Below are positions 44,732-56,366 of a stretch of 64,000 nt of DNA, in pieces. The notes beneath the pieces were generated by a model that was not told where the DNA came from, made no database searches, and worked only from the letters and a program-made list of their open reading frames with translations. Source of the DNA: Actinostola sp. cb2023 (lineage: Eukaryota > Cnidaria > Anthozoa > Actiniaria > Actinostolidae); the NCBI GenBank assembly GCA_033675265.1, contig JAUJYZ010001508.1, positions 76,001 through 140,000 of the forward strand, written 5' to 3'. The position numbers and the translations under genes are program-made. Within the stretch, counting starts at the first letter, position 1, and every line of letters begins with the position of its first letter.

Positions 44732-47700
44732 GGATAAATCCTAGTATCCAGTGGATAAGTAGATGCTGTTATCCAATAAATACCTTATGATCACTGGATA
44801 AGGAATCATACAACGGATAGCGCTAGCTATCCACAATCTTTATCAACCGGGGAATCAACAATATATCTTGTAGTTATATTTTATATATTTATATATTTAA
44901 TTTCAGTATCATATCAGTCAATGTAATTCAGTTTTTGCAAACTGCAATGTTGATTGTTCATTAACTGGTTATTATTTAAAGGCCTCAAGTGGTATCAATC
45001 ATCGTAATTTATGAATTGCTTGAAGAGAGTAAAGAACAATAGCTGAATGATTGAAATTAACATCCTCTTCAAAAAGATAACGCATATATATATATATATA
45101 GCTTACGCGGGTGCGAATGAGTTTCAAGTCGAAATAACAAGTCAAGCGGTTTGGCCACCGTGGCTAGCTGGTGATCATGAAAATATACACATAAAGAGAA
45201 AATCTAAACATTTACAAGACATACATCGGTATTCTACAATATATATATAAATATTTATGGTAAGTGTACAATAGTATATAAATATAAGGATTATTTACAT
45301 AGATAGATAGATAAGGAACAACTGATAAGGAAAAATAACGAGATTTAGTTAGAGCTTATATTTCACTTTACAAACTGTTTTGCTTTCGAAAGAGCATGTA
45401 TATTTCAACATAACACCTTTCCGTCATCTTGTTCCATATTTCATATTATATACACATACACCTATTTCAAAAAAACGTTGACAACGGGCGATCTGAAATG
45501 AATGATCTGAGATGAAGACAAATTATGAGAAACTGAGAGTCTTTCGTTAGAAACATGCGAAATTCCTTCATTCGACTTCCAAGTATGGGGTGTTTCTTGG
45601 TGCTATAGTCTGCATTGTATTCTTGGTTAGGTTTCTTTGTATGCAGGGTATTGTTTTGGTTCAAGTTCATTCTTCTCATTCTTTGTGTTCATTGTCTAAC
45701 GTCATCTGGTGTTCTGCAACACCAAGAAACCTCCCAAGTATGGAATCACGCTTGGTGACGTCGACGTGTTCGAACGAGTCTGGCGGAGGTTAACGTGAAT
45801 TTAAAAGTTTCACATCATCCAATTCAGATAGATCGACCGTTGTCAACGTTTTTTGAAACAGGTATATACATTATATATATATATATTAAGTCATTTTGTC
45901 GACGTTGTAAATAACAACCTGTCGGTATTATTATCTTTTATCTATTAATTTGTACCTGAAGAAGGCTGGTCAGTTTGGCCAGCCGAAATATCGTACAAAA
46001 TAAACATATAACTCTACAGTGTGTCAGCTGTTCTTAGATTTTTTCTTGGTATTATTACGCATTAAAAATACGCTAGGAATGCAATGATCATTACTATCGG
46101 AAAAACTGTATTTACAATAACAACATTCGTTTCTACGTCGAATGACATGTTTGGCAGCCATATACACCAATTAAAAAAAAATTCGCTGTTAATTAAAAGC
46201 AACAAGCTGACAACCCGCAGAGGATGACAGTATTTTAGCTGGTAATTACTTTATTGATATATTGGCATAGTCGCCATGCCGAGACCATGTACTCTTCCAT
46301 ATAGGCATTGTTAAAATTATTCATCTGATTATAGGTATAATACTAACTAACCAAAAAAGACCGAGGTCTGATATTTTCCTGTACTGATCGAGCAAGCGAG
46401 GTTATTAAGTTGTTTATTATATGGCAATTTTAATCGAGGAGAGGCAATTGTGACAGAAAATCCATCGCTCGACAACGGGCAATATACATGAGAATATTGT
46501 CCGCTAAACAACCAATCAGATCGCGCCATATTACCGATATTAGGCCTACTTCAAACGCCGTACTTTCCAAGAGCCGTTCTTAGGCCTAAGGGGAGGACCA
46601 TTTGATTTTTGATGGGGGGTGGGGGCGATTTAAAGTATGGTCGATATTTTTTTTTCACCTTTTCATGTTGCACGGTATTTTTTCACTGCCTTAGGCCCTT
46701 GCACGATATTTGTTTTAACAAAATTTATTTTTGTTTGCCAATATCTATTCAGTTGCCAAATTGATAAGTATTGAAAATCGTATAATAAATTACCTTTGTT
46801 ATTTTATTTTTATTATTTGTACAGTCTGTTGTTCTACTTACATCATGATTTATTAAATTTACATGCCATCAATCAATGTTGATGGTGAAATTTCCACTGA
46901 AACAGAAAAATCCTAGGGAGTATACTGCTATTATAATATAAACTATGTGTACCTCCCAAAAACGCGCGATTTGATTGGTTGTTGAGCGTGCATTGTTATG
47001 TTATAGAAGTACGGAGCAGCGAAAGCAAAGCAAAAAACCTGTTTAAAACTAGTTTTATATTATAAAGCGAATAGAAGATGACTCTCCTTGCTTCTAATCA
47101 AAAATAATGCACTTCTGAGGTCTTGAGAGCTGCTACCAGCTACCACTACCAGCAGTTTCAAGACCTCAGCGTGCATTAATTTTGTATAGAAGCACGTAGA
47201 GTCATTTTCTATTAGTTAAATATATAATTATCAAGTATTCAATGCTCGCGTACGCGTTCCAATACTTTTCAAAGGCGTAGCATGCTTGTTTTCTAATGTG
47301 CGCACAGACAAACGAGTGCCGAAGCCGCGCGCTTCTAGGGGGGCAAGGGGGCATACTCCCCCTGGAAATTTTGAAATGTAGAGCCTTGGAAATACCATTT
47401 TCTTCGTTTTCTAGCGGATTTTCTTGCTACACAAATATATATAGTAAAATGCTGATCACTGTTTTTTTTGGAGTTTATTTTGTTTGAGAGACTGTTCACT
47501 GGGGCTGCTTCTAACTACAATAATATTATACATACACACACTCCCTGAAGTGCCATTTCCCGTATTTCATAATTTCACTAGTCAGCTCTTACGATTTTGT
47601 CTTAGATTTTTTTTATTTTTATATATATATTTTAATTATTTTAAATTGTACGCACGTGTGTATACGTGCATAATGCACGCTACGCCCCTTGGGCTACAAT

Positions 47701-50700
47701 GCTAGGTTTTGAATTTGAAATTCAAGACCTGTCCCGTGCAGAGTACACAGGTATAACACTCAAATTTAGGTCTACCCAATTTAACAAAATCTGAAGTTGG
47801 TGTCACAATAATGCACGATATTTTTTTTGATGCATTTGTTCTTGCACGATATTTTTTTAAAGGTGGAAGTGCTTGCTCGATATTTATTTTGGGATTTAAC
47901 CCCCACCCCCATCAACGATCAAATGGTCCGCCCCTAATGTAAACGTCGAACTTAAGTCGCGCCGATCCTATTAAAAATAAGCCTTCTCAGCAAATTATAA
48001 TCACGGGACCATCATATTATTACTATCCATCAGCCTATTTAATAATAATAATAAAAATAATAAAGGTTTAGTGCATCCACAAAATTAATAGGTTCATGGT
48101 TCGGTTCGACGTTTGCCGTAGGCCTTAATTACTTCAAAAAAAGCCGTCTCATTATCTATTGTTTGAAATAACGGCTCATGAACTAGGCCTTAGTATAATA
48201 ATCCATTACTAATAGACAAACCCGCCTACTAGTGCGTCTCCATGTCTGGTACATCCACTTCAGTGAACATATATTAGCATGACGTCTGAACTAGGCCTTA
48301 GTATACTAGTGCGTCTCCATCTTCAGTGAACATATATTTGCATCAATTTGCGCCCTCTGCGGAGTCTTGTCTTGTTTAATTGTTTCATGTTGCTTGTTCC
48401 TTTTGACGGCGACAAAATTTCACGTCGGGCATAAATGACCCCAAAATCGGCAATGTTAAACGTGCCTCTTTTACATTAACCTTCGTATTTTCAACAATTT
48501 CACATCAATTGGGATGAAAGTTTCGGAGGTAGCTTACTACATTCGGGCATGCTAAAAGATACCACTGACGTAATTGTGACGTCATCACGAATTGTTACAT
48601 TTCTCGGGAAAATCGAGATCATTTTACAGTCAAACCAGGTCACGCGTGCCCCCCTAGAGTCCATTATTGACTTTGTTATTTGAAAATTGATTTGATTTTT
48701 CGTTTTGAACTTCGATTATTGCGAACGAACATTTCAATATTCAAAACAGGAATAATTTGAAAATTCGATTGCTGATTGGATTAATAAAACAAACGTTACC
48801 CCTAATAAGGGCAGACACACAGGCATCCATTTAGCCGCCACCCTACATCATATAAATGTAAATGTCAAGTTCAGAAGTATAAATAGTCTATATCAAAACA
48901 ATACAAAATTAAGGCAAAGTAAATTTAACAAAACTCTTATTGATACACACTTGACGTCATAAAATGTTCAAAACTCAAGTGGAATCACGAGTGTAGCGAG
49001 TGCCAAGTAAATCAAGTATATAGTACATTTCGCGCGCTCTGATTGCCTGCTCAATCTTGGAATATGATTGGCTATTCACCTGGAAAACACTAGCACCCAG
49101 TCTCCCCTCTCCCTTTTTTTTTACCCAGTCTCGCTCGCACTAGAGTAACGAACACCTTATGTGAAGCTATTTTTAGATATGGATATTTGTAAAACCGTTT
49201 ACTTGGAGCTCCATATAGCCTGGGAACTAGTCTGTTAGATTGAAAATATCGTTCCAACGAAGACGTCTCAAAACTTGTAATTTAACTAAGTAGATCACGT
49301 GACTGGTGCTCATTCGATTTGATGGGAAAACACTAGATAGCAGTGACCTAAACCAGGTCAAGATTTGAATAACAATAGGAACGATTGTACAACAATAGGA
49401 ACTATTGTTAGATATGCCTCGTTCTACAAAGGACATGTATATTATTATTATTTCTTTAAAAACGCATATACGAAGGTCTCTATGCTTAATTTTTACAAAA
49501 TATAAAAATATGGAAATATAGCTAATTGCATAATCGTTGTCGGGTTGAAAATCATAAATCATAGAAGCTGAGACCGCAAGGATGGATGGGAAATCAGTTC
49601 ATGAGCCACATTACATACAGATATATTCAATGTTCTTGTAGTTTTGAAGGTATATGAGCTATTTAACTAAGATCCTACAAGTCTGGATAAAAAGGTCGAT
49701 CATTTGACGGTGTTATTTGAGAGTTTTAATTTCCCAGAATTCCTTCTGGTCATATAGCTTTCATGATTTTCAACCCGACAACGATTATGCAATTAGCTAT
49801 ATACAAATAAATATACATTATATGCAAGAAAAAAAACAGTGCAATGACATAGTAATAAATATGTCGATTGACTGCGTTAACGTTTCATTATATGCGTTTT
49901 CTGATCATTCAACACACACAAAAAACAAAAAACTCTCATTCCCTCGCGGCCCGACATAGTCGCGAAAAATAGGGGCTGCTTTGCAATATACAGATCGATT
50001 GACTGTCAATGGAAACTCCCCCTTTTCATTCGTAGCGTTTCTGGAACCCCCTTTTTGAAATCCTGGATCCGCTACTGCATATGCGACAATTTTCAAAAGA
50101 TCTTCTATGTGTTACTGTTTTGGACCAGAGTTGATAGCTTTTGTTTCTTCATACTTCAACAGAAACTTTGTCAGATGATTCAACAGCAAGTAGCCCTCTA
50201 CAACCCAACAACACGAATACGTTCTCATTTCGCTTCACCATACCGTATCAGGATCTCCCTCCGTCCTATGAATCGATGCATGGCTATATAAGATACTCTA
50301 TGAAAGCTGAAATACAGAATAGAAATGGTAAAACAAAGATGAAGACAGACGATGCATTCTTTATGGTCGGAGATTACGAGGAGTATGACGAGGAAGAGTT
50401 GGAAAAATTCAGAGAAAATGAACAGGTAAAGCAAACTGGCGGTACATTAAGCAAACGCTACATTATAGACATTTTCGTACGAATGGGAAAGTTACAGTTC
50501 CGTGCCGTGCCGTATTGAAAGAGTTTGATTGGATAAGATTCATCTGCACGTTTTTTGATTGGTTCAGAAAGGACGCCATTTGAGTGTCACGATATACCAC
50601 AGGGTTCCCACTCATACGAAAACGACTCTAAGTAAACGGTACAAACGTTTCTTTTCTTTTCTGTTCCACTATGGTAGAGACTAAGAAATGGCAAAGAAGT

Positions 50701-53700
50701 AACGACATTGTTGGGCAGGTCGTGTTTCTCTGCTGGTAGAGTCATTATGTCTGCTCACACGAACAAGATGCTTTACTGCGGAGGTGAGGTCATAAACACA
50801 AGAGTATATATCGATAGCGAGCCTTCTAGAGAGACATGTATGGTCGAGGTATCACTGGTCAGGCTTACGAGGTACAGTGACCTGAAAGGTAAGACAAGCA
50901 AATAGGAAATGGAAGGAAATGTAATGGGAGGAGGAGTGCACAAAGAATGACAACAATTAAGTAATGTTTCAACAATGCCGCTAATTATCGATGACATGTA
51001 CTGCTTATGACAATGGATTGAGATTATATTCATCATGATAATGACCATGACGATGACGCGGTAGTGGTGATGGTGATGACGCGGTAGTGGTGATGGTGAT
51101 GACGATGGTGATGACGCGGTAGTGGTGATGACGATGGTGCGCGGTAGTGGTGATGACGATGGTGCGCGGTAGTGGTGATGGTGATGACGATGGTGCGCGG
51201 TAGTGGTGATGGTGATGACGATGATGGTGCGCGGTAGTGGTGATGGTGATGACGCGGTAGTGGTGATGACGATGGTGACGATGGACGCGGTAGTGGTGAT
51301 GACGATGGTGCGCGGTAGTGACGATGGTAATGACGCGGTAGTGGTGATGACGATGGTAATGACGCGGTAGTGGTGATGACGATGGTGCGCGGTAGTGACG
51401 ATGGTAATGACGCGGTAGTGGTGATGACGATGGTAATGACGCGGTAGTGGTGATGACGATGGTGCGCGGTAGTGGCGATGGTGATGACGCGGTAGTGGTG
51501 ATGACGATGGTGATGACGCGGTAGTGGTGATGACGATGGTGCGCGGTAGTGGTGATGGTGATGACGATGGTGATGACGCGGTAGTGGTGATGACGATGGT
51601 GATGACGCGGTAGTGGTGATGACGATGGTGCGCGGTAGTGGCGATGGTGATGACGATATGATAATGATAAGAACCATGATCAGATAATGATATTCTAATA
51701 ATCATAAGTAAACGATATTGGTAGAATTACATTGATTTACTATCATTCACCAGGAAATACCACGTACAGCAAGGATAAATTAGTAACCATTGAATCAAAA
51801 TACCTTCCACAAGTAACCGACAGCGCAGCTTTGAATACTGACTTATCGATACCACAACAAATATACCCAACAATGCAAATGGAATCCAACTGTATCACAG
51901 TTGAATATCACATCGAGGTGCGCCATAGCGGTGTCGATAGAGTCGTTTCGTATGAGTGGGAAACGTACCGCACGGAATACTTTTTTTTAGATCGAAGACA
52001 TCTATTCAACCAATCACAGCGCGCAAAATCATTGCTCAACCAATCAGAATGCACGAACCGTACCGTAACTACTTCTCACTCATATGAAATCGCTGTTGAA
52101 TTTGATACAAATCAGGATGACTTTGTGTTTTCCTCATGAATTATTAATGATTCGATAGCAATTAATACAAAAAATGAAGGCAAATATGATATCGTTTCCT
52201 TGTCTGTTAGTTTATAATTAATGATCGACTGGAGATAATATACTAGTAGAATTTGATTGACGGGAACCCAATGCAATGTAGGACACAAGGAGCCCGTAAT
52301 GCATGCCGGTTTGTATCACCACAGGTACGACTACAAATGAGAATCAAGCCACGTAAAGAACCAGTGATTATGATTCCAGTGATCATGTTATCATCATCAT
52401 CTTCACCACCGTCTACAAGTTCTGGAATAGAAACCGACCTTCCACACAATGACAGAGTAAGTAAAGGTGCACCAGGGACATTATTCTATGTTACAGGAAG
52501 CTCCCTAGGGAACCAAATTCACTGCACAGCTCGGCCCCTTCAAAATGATGGACTTCATCGGAGAGATCTGTCGGTTGTTGGAGCAAGTTCTGGAGCGTTC
52601 TATATTAACACTAAGCCTTCTGTTTCTTATGTGTAACATATGAACACTTGATGATGAACGAGACTTTACAAACATTACTAATGAGATAATTATCACAGTA
52701 ACTAACGTTGTCGTGTTGTATGAGAGCTATTACAGAAAGGAATTCTGGGACATTTTCAGTATTGAATAACATCGTATAATCAACAATCTTACTATCAATT
52801 TTAGCTGAACAGTTCTTCAGTTTTGAAAACCTTTAGGCTCGATTTCCAGCCGTGGTGGATTCGGTGTGCCCGCGATCCTCTTTGGGGGAAATCGACACCG
52901 GCCCTAACGGGCTGAAAACCGAGCCTAGAAAACCTTCAGAAGATCTTTCATCTTCCTATTTTCTACAACAGGATCCCCAATGGAACTTTCCGTAGTTTCC
53001 CAGAATGCTTCATGATTCTGCGCGCGCAAGCGAGGTCAGGGGAATATTTAGAATTGATCGTGTTTTGAGGGAAATATGACTACTGTAACGAATCAAGAAC
53101 AGAAGAAAAATATATTATTTGCTTGAGAATTTGCATCTATCTTTGTAATTCTTCTTACGCACTTTTAATTTAAAAGTCTAAGTTTTTTACTGAATTTCTT
53201 CATTTTCTCTTAATATTTTCGATCTATTTTGTAGCCTGACCTCGCTTGCACGCGCAGAATCATGAAGCATTCTGGGAAACTACGGAAAGGTCCATTGGAG
53301 TTTATTCGGAGTAGCCTGCGGAGGAGGCTAGTTTAAGAATAAGGTTCAGTGCGCATGCGATTTTATCCCGAATTTATTACCTTCTTTTGTTAACGTTTGT
53401 TTTTAAATAACAAAAGAAGGTGATCAATTCGGGATAAAATCGCATGCGCACTGAACCTTATTCTTAAACTCCGAACTGGCTTATTAGGTGTATAATGCTT
53501 GACATTAATAATTTAATCCAAATGGAAGTCTAGTAATAATTAGATACTGAACAACTCTCCCATGCTAATAAAGTGACATTTCGTCTATTCAGTCGTCTGA
53601 TGTTTGTGAATATTGGCGTTATAAAAATCGATTATTATTACTATAGTCACAGAAATATTAATCAGAGATCATTATTACGAGTATGCAGATGATGATGATA

Positions 53701-55101
53701 CTAACGAGGGCCATTATGATGATGATACTAACGAGGGCCATTATGATGATGATACTAACGAGGGCCATTATGATGATGTTACTAACGAGGGCCATTATGA
53801 TGATGATACTAACGAGGGCCATTATGATGATGATACTAACGAGGGCCATTATGATGATGATACTAACGAGGGCCATTATGATGATGATACTAACGAGGGC
53901 CATTATGATGATGATATTAACGAGGGCCATTATGATGATACTAACGAGGGCCATTATGATGATGATACTAACGAGGGCCATTATGATGATGATACTAACG
54001 AGGGCCATTATGATGATGATACTAACGAGGGCCATTATGATGATGATACTAACGAGGGCCATTATATGATGATGATACTAACGAGGGCCATATATGATGA
54101 TGATACTAACGAGGGCCATTATGATGATGATACTAACGAGGGCCATTATGATGATGATACTAACGAGGGCCATTATGATGATGATACTAACGAGGGCCAT
54201 TATGATGATGATACTAACGAGGGCCATTATGATGATGATACTAACGAGGGCCATTATGATGATGATACTAACGAGGGCCATTATGATGATGATACTAACG
54301 AGGGCCATTATGATGATGATACTAACGAGGGCCATTATGATGATGATATTAACGAGGGCCATTATGATGATGATACTAACGAGGGCCATTATGATGATGA
54401 TACTAACGAGGGCCATTATGATGATGATACTAAACGAGGGCCATTATGATGATGATACTAACGAGGGCCATTATGATGATGATACTAACGAGGGCCATTA
54501 TGATGATGATACTAACGAGTGCCATTATGATGATGATACTAACGAGTGCCATTATGATGATGATACTAACGAGGGCCATTATGATGATGATACTAACGAG
54601 GGCCATTATGATGATGATACTAACGAGGGCCATTATGATGATACTAACGAGGGCCATTATGATGATGATACTAACGAGGGCCATTATGATGATGATACTA
54701 ACGAGGGCCATTATGATGATGATACTAACGAGGGCCATTATGATGATGATACTAACGAGGGCCATTATGATGATGATACTAACGAGGGCCATTATGATGA
54801 TGATACTAACGAGGGCCATTATGATGATGATGCTAAGGAGGGCCATTATGATGATGATGATAAAGTATTTCGTTATCAGCCTCACCCCAACTATATGAGA
54901 ATGGAAGTGAAGGGAAAAGAAAAGGGAAGTGATGGGAATGATACAAATTATTTCTCATTTTCGCTGACTTTACAGCCAGGCAGTTCTACAAGCAACTCGA
55001 CTAATTCCACTGGTTCATCGACGAGATCAACTTGCCTAACAAACTCAGGTTACGTGAGTGAAGAAGGAACGAAACAAGATATGGAAGACACTAAATTATA
55101 G
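44394..55101 (+). CDS. Arrestin-domain (ARRDC-type) protein, six exons seen, exon 1 frameshifted
   Basis: Exons are 44394-44635, 50163-50425, 50719-50888, 51754-51917, 52325-52456 and 54976-55101, each with AG/GT borders. Exon 1 reads MKTSIDEFTVFLDEPD and then, one frame over, VYSPGEQVHGKVNLTV. Exon 2 has SFRFTIPYQDLPPSYESMHG and GYIRYSMKAEI, the hallmark N-terminal arrestin strand region. Exon 3 has the C-domain start CFSAGRVIMSA...YCGGEVI. Exons 4-5 carry later C-domain strands (ITVEYHIEVRLQMRIKP), and exon 6 a Ser/Thr-rich tail. Such alpha-arrestins are adaptors for ubiquitin ligases and receptor trafficking, but I see no PPxY motif in the parts I recovered. There are two defects. A one-base surplus near 44442 breaks exon 1. 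Exon 2 (phase 0) does not join exon 3 (needs two bases), so a short exon between them is missing from my model. The gene may be intact with sequencing errors, or broken. Confidence 0.8.
44695..44732. repeat. (TTA)n microsatellite in arrestin intron 1
   Basis: About 12 TTA/ATT units begin roughly 60 bp after the exon 1 donor. The open frame running through it is read-through of the intron. Confidence 0.9.
45456..45867. mobile_element. MITE, family with ACACCTATTYCAAAAA ends, second copy
   Basis: Ends ACACCTATTTCAAAAAAACG and CGTTTTTTGAAACAGGT are inverted through GTTGACAACGG / CCGTTGTCAAC. An inner pair (TTCCAAGTATGGGGTGTTTC / AAACCTCCCAAGTATGGAA) also folds. Ends resemble those of 28486-28782. 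It lies in the first intron of the arrestin gene. Confidence 0.7.
46590..47934. mobile_element. 1.3-kb PIF/Harbinger-like non-autonomous element
   Basis: Inverted ends GGGGAGGACCATTTGATTTT and GATCAAATGGTCCGCCCC continue into complementary G-rich and C-rich tracts (TGATGGGGGG / CCCCCATCA). TAA immediately flanks both sides (46587-46589, 47935-47937). A 3-bp TAA/TTA duplication is the mark of PIF/Harbinger elements. No transposase or Myb-like frame survives. It contains the foldback at 47066-47213. Confidence 0.65.
47066..47213. mobile_element. Foldback element nested in the 1.3-kb element
   Basis: Outer arms AATAGAAGATGACTCT / AGAGTCATTTTCTATT and inner arms AATAATGCACTTCTGAGGTC / GACCTCAGCGTGCATTAAT give two imperfect arms of about 65 bp around a CTACCAGCTACCACTACCAG centre. 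No flanking duplication found. Confidence 0.65.
49514..49810. mobile_element. Inverted-repeat pair in arrestin intron 1
   Basis: A left arm of about 39 bp (ATAGCTAATTGCATAATCGT, TGTCGGGTTGAAAATCAT) is the exact reverse complement of ATGATTTTCAACCCGACA, ACGATTATGCAATTAGCTAT at 49766-49802. About 210 bp lie between them. The termini beyond the arms are AT-rich, so true ends are uncertain. Confidence 0.6.
50466..50632. mobile_element. Short MITE (CACTCATACGAAAACGACTC end), copy 1
   Basis: The right end TTCCCACTCATACGAAAACG pairs with left end ATTTTCGTACGAATGGGAA. The interior contains two ATTGG motifs. Related copies are at 51936-52096 and, truncated, at 55470-55545. It sits between arrestin exons 2 and 3, where one exon appears to be missing. 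Confidence 0.65.
51058..51660. repeat. GATGACGCGGTAGTGGTGAT minisatellite
   Basis: Units built from GCGGTAGTGGTGATGACGAT with GGTGATGAC or GGTGC spacers fill about 600 bp of arrestin intron 3. The long His/Arg-rich minus-strand frames are repeat-derived. Confidence 0.93.
51936..52096. mobile_element. Short MITE, copy 2 (same family as 50466)
   Basis: Left end AGTCGTTTCGTATGAGTGGG and right end CTCACTCATATGAAATCGCT are inverted, with CGTACCG / CGGTACG inside and two CAACCAATCA motifs. It begins only 19 bp after the exon 4 donor of the arrestin gene. Confidence 0.65.
52834..52928. mobile_element. 95-bp inverted-repeat element with 9-bp target duplication
   Basis: Ends TAGGCTCGATTTCCAGCC and GGCTGAAAACCGAGCCTA are inverted with two mismatches. 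GAAAACCTT flanks both sides (52825-52833, 52929-52937). It lies in arrestin intron 5. Same 9-bp duplication length as the elements at 53, 17553, 41585 and 60690, but unrelated ends. Confidence 0.85.
52977..53300. mobile_element. About 324-bp foldback element
   Basis: Arms of about 65 bp are inverted: left CCAATGGAACTTTCCGTAGT and TTCCCAGAATGCTTCATGAT, right ATCATGAAGCATTCTGGGAA and ACTACGGAAAGGTCCATTGG. The interior is AT-rich. No flanking duplication was identified. Confidence 0.75.
53331..53470. mobile_element. 140-bp near-perfect palindrome
   Basis: Arms GTTTAAGAATAAGGTTCAGT, GCGCATGCGATTTTATCCCG and their reverse complements surround a short AT centre (about 60-bp arms). It starts about 30 bp after the previous foldback element, so two transposons are packed together in arrestin intron 5. 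Confidence 0.75.
53690..54862 (+). repeat. 27-bp minisatellite (ATGATGATGATACTAACGAG + GGCCATT), about 43 copies
   Basis: The unit length is a multiple of three and lacks stops in several frames, producing frames of up to 335 codons (DDDTNEGHY or MMMILTRAI repeats). Indels at about 53931, 54064, 54090, 54433 and 54640 change the frame. The array sits in arrestin intron 5 just before exon 6. One frame joins exon 6 in register, but an acceptor (GACTTTACAG/CC) at 54975 makes an intronic array more likely. Confidence 0.93.
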
Positions 55102-55118
55102 CCTGCCATGACCACTAA

Positions 55119-55466
55119 AGGTGCGGTAATACGAGCAACAAAATCGTGCATGTATGTATGTGCAACTAGTCGCGCAACATTGTTCAGATTGTTGCGTTGC
55201 AAGTTGCAGAGCAATGTTTCTCGTATTACCATCGTTCGCGCAACTTGTCGCGTAACACATTTCGTGTTGCAGCTTGCAAAGCTTTGTTGCATGAAGTAGA
55301 AAGAGCCTCTACTTTGCGCAACAAAGTTTTGCAACCTGCAACACGAAATGTGTTACGCGACAAGTTGCGCGAACGATGGTAATACGAGAAACATTGCTCT
55401 GCAACTTGCAACGCAACAATGTTGCGCGAAAAGTTGCACTATTTTGTTGCACGTATTACTGTACCT
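55119..55466. mobile_element. 348-bp near-perfect palindromic MITE, Harbinger-like
   Basis: The ends AGGTGCGGTAATACGAGCAA and CGTATTACTGTACCT are inverted and the pairing runs almost to the centre (GCGCAACTTGTCGCGTAACA / TGTTACGCGACAAGTTGCGC). TAA precedes it and CAA follows, near to a 3-bp TWA duplication. It begins 17 bp after the arrestin stop codon, so it is probably in the 3' UTR and would form a long RNA hairpin. Confidence 0.8.
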
Positions 55467-55469
55467 CAA

Positions 55470-55545
55470 GGCTACGGTTGAACGCGAGACTGGCACGGTC
55501 ACCGCACGAACCTTAACTACTTCCCACTCATACGAAAACGACTCT
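55470..55545. mobile_element. Truncated third copy of the CACTCATACGAAAACGACTC MITE
   Basis: AACCTTAACTACTTCCCACT followed by CATACGAAAACGACTCTA matches the right end of the copies at 50466 and 51936. Only the right part is present, adjoining the 348-bp palindrome. Confidence 0.6.
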
Positions 55546-55644
55546 ATACCAATAGGCGCGCGACCTGCACGATGGCATCATATACTACAAGTACTTTCTT
55601 TTGTTAGATAATTAGCACCAATTGTCTTACTATTCTCAAGAGGG

Positions 55645-55650
55645 AATAAA
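55645..55650 (+). promoter_or_regulatory. Candidate polyadenylation signal of the arrestin gene
   Basis: AATAAA lies 544 bp after the stop codon and is the nearest canonical signal I noticed downstream of the palindromic insertion. If used, the palindrome lies inside the mRNA. Confidence 0.35.
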
Positions 55651-55752
55651 AATCTGAATAAGAAAGAAAATTCCCAAAGCATTCTGGTACTTGTAGTAAA
55701 ACAACGTCATCATGCAAGTCGCCTATTGGACCCGACCAGTTTCAAACAATGA

Positions 55753-55997
55753 AGGCCCGGACACACACATAATGCAACTTTTCTTGCAACGTTGCGCGCA
55801 ACAAGGTTTCTTTTTGGACGATGCCAGAACGGTAGAACTCGATCCTACTTCTGCAACTGTTGCGCGCAACAAGGTTTGTTCTGGGGTGTCACACGATGTA
55901 ACGTTGCTCGCAACAGTTGCAGAAGTAGAACTCGATCCTACTTCTGCAACTGTTGGGCGCAACGTTGCAAGAAAAGTTACATCGTGTGTCTGGGTCT
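55753..55997. mobile_element. About 245-bp Harbinger-like MITE (AGGCCCGGACACAC ends)
   Basis: Ends AGGCCCGGACACACACATAA and TGTGTCTGGGTCT are inverted. CAACGTTGCGCGCAAC motifs and AGTAGAACTCGATCCTACTT palindromes fill the middle. The ACACAC end and GTTGCGCGCAAC interior link it to 55119 and 58645. Confidence 0.7.
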
Positions 55998-56366
55998 TTA
56001 GTTGCATCAGTTTGTTTAGTCAGAAAGCTTTCATTTCTTAGAAGTAAACACAGGATTGGATGGCGCACTCGCACACATTTCGGGAGTAAAACTAGCAGGA
56101 ATGTCACGATTCTTTGCATTGTAAACACGAAAATTTGTGCACCATTTTAATAATTGTAGAGGGAGTAGGGTACTCTCGTTTAGCCTCTTCCAAAGGGGCA
56201 GAACTGTCACTGGTAAATGCAATATAAATATGTCCACTATATTACGACACACCAAGTAGTGCTATGAGTTACAGAATAAATACGTGATACTTTACTGTCT
56301 ATAAACTATCGTATTGTACTCGCTTATTACAAATATCATACAACATGATGAACAGTGTCTTAATTA

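Noticed and set aside
50773..51705. His/Arg/Ser-rich 310-codon minus frame
   Set aside because: Derived from the GCGGTAGTGGTGATGACGAT minisatellite in an arrestin intron.
52253..52636. 127-codon frame continuing past arrestin exon 5
   Set aside because: A consensus donor GTAAGT at 52457 ends the exon, and the sequence after it has no arrestin similarity.
53658..54898. Many open frames reading MMMILTRAI, IIIIMALVS or DDDTNEGHY
   Set aside because: Translations of one 27-bp repeat on both strands; only the possible in-frame link to the last arrestin exon is kept as a finding.
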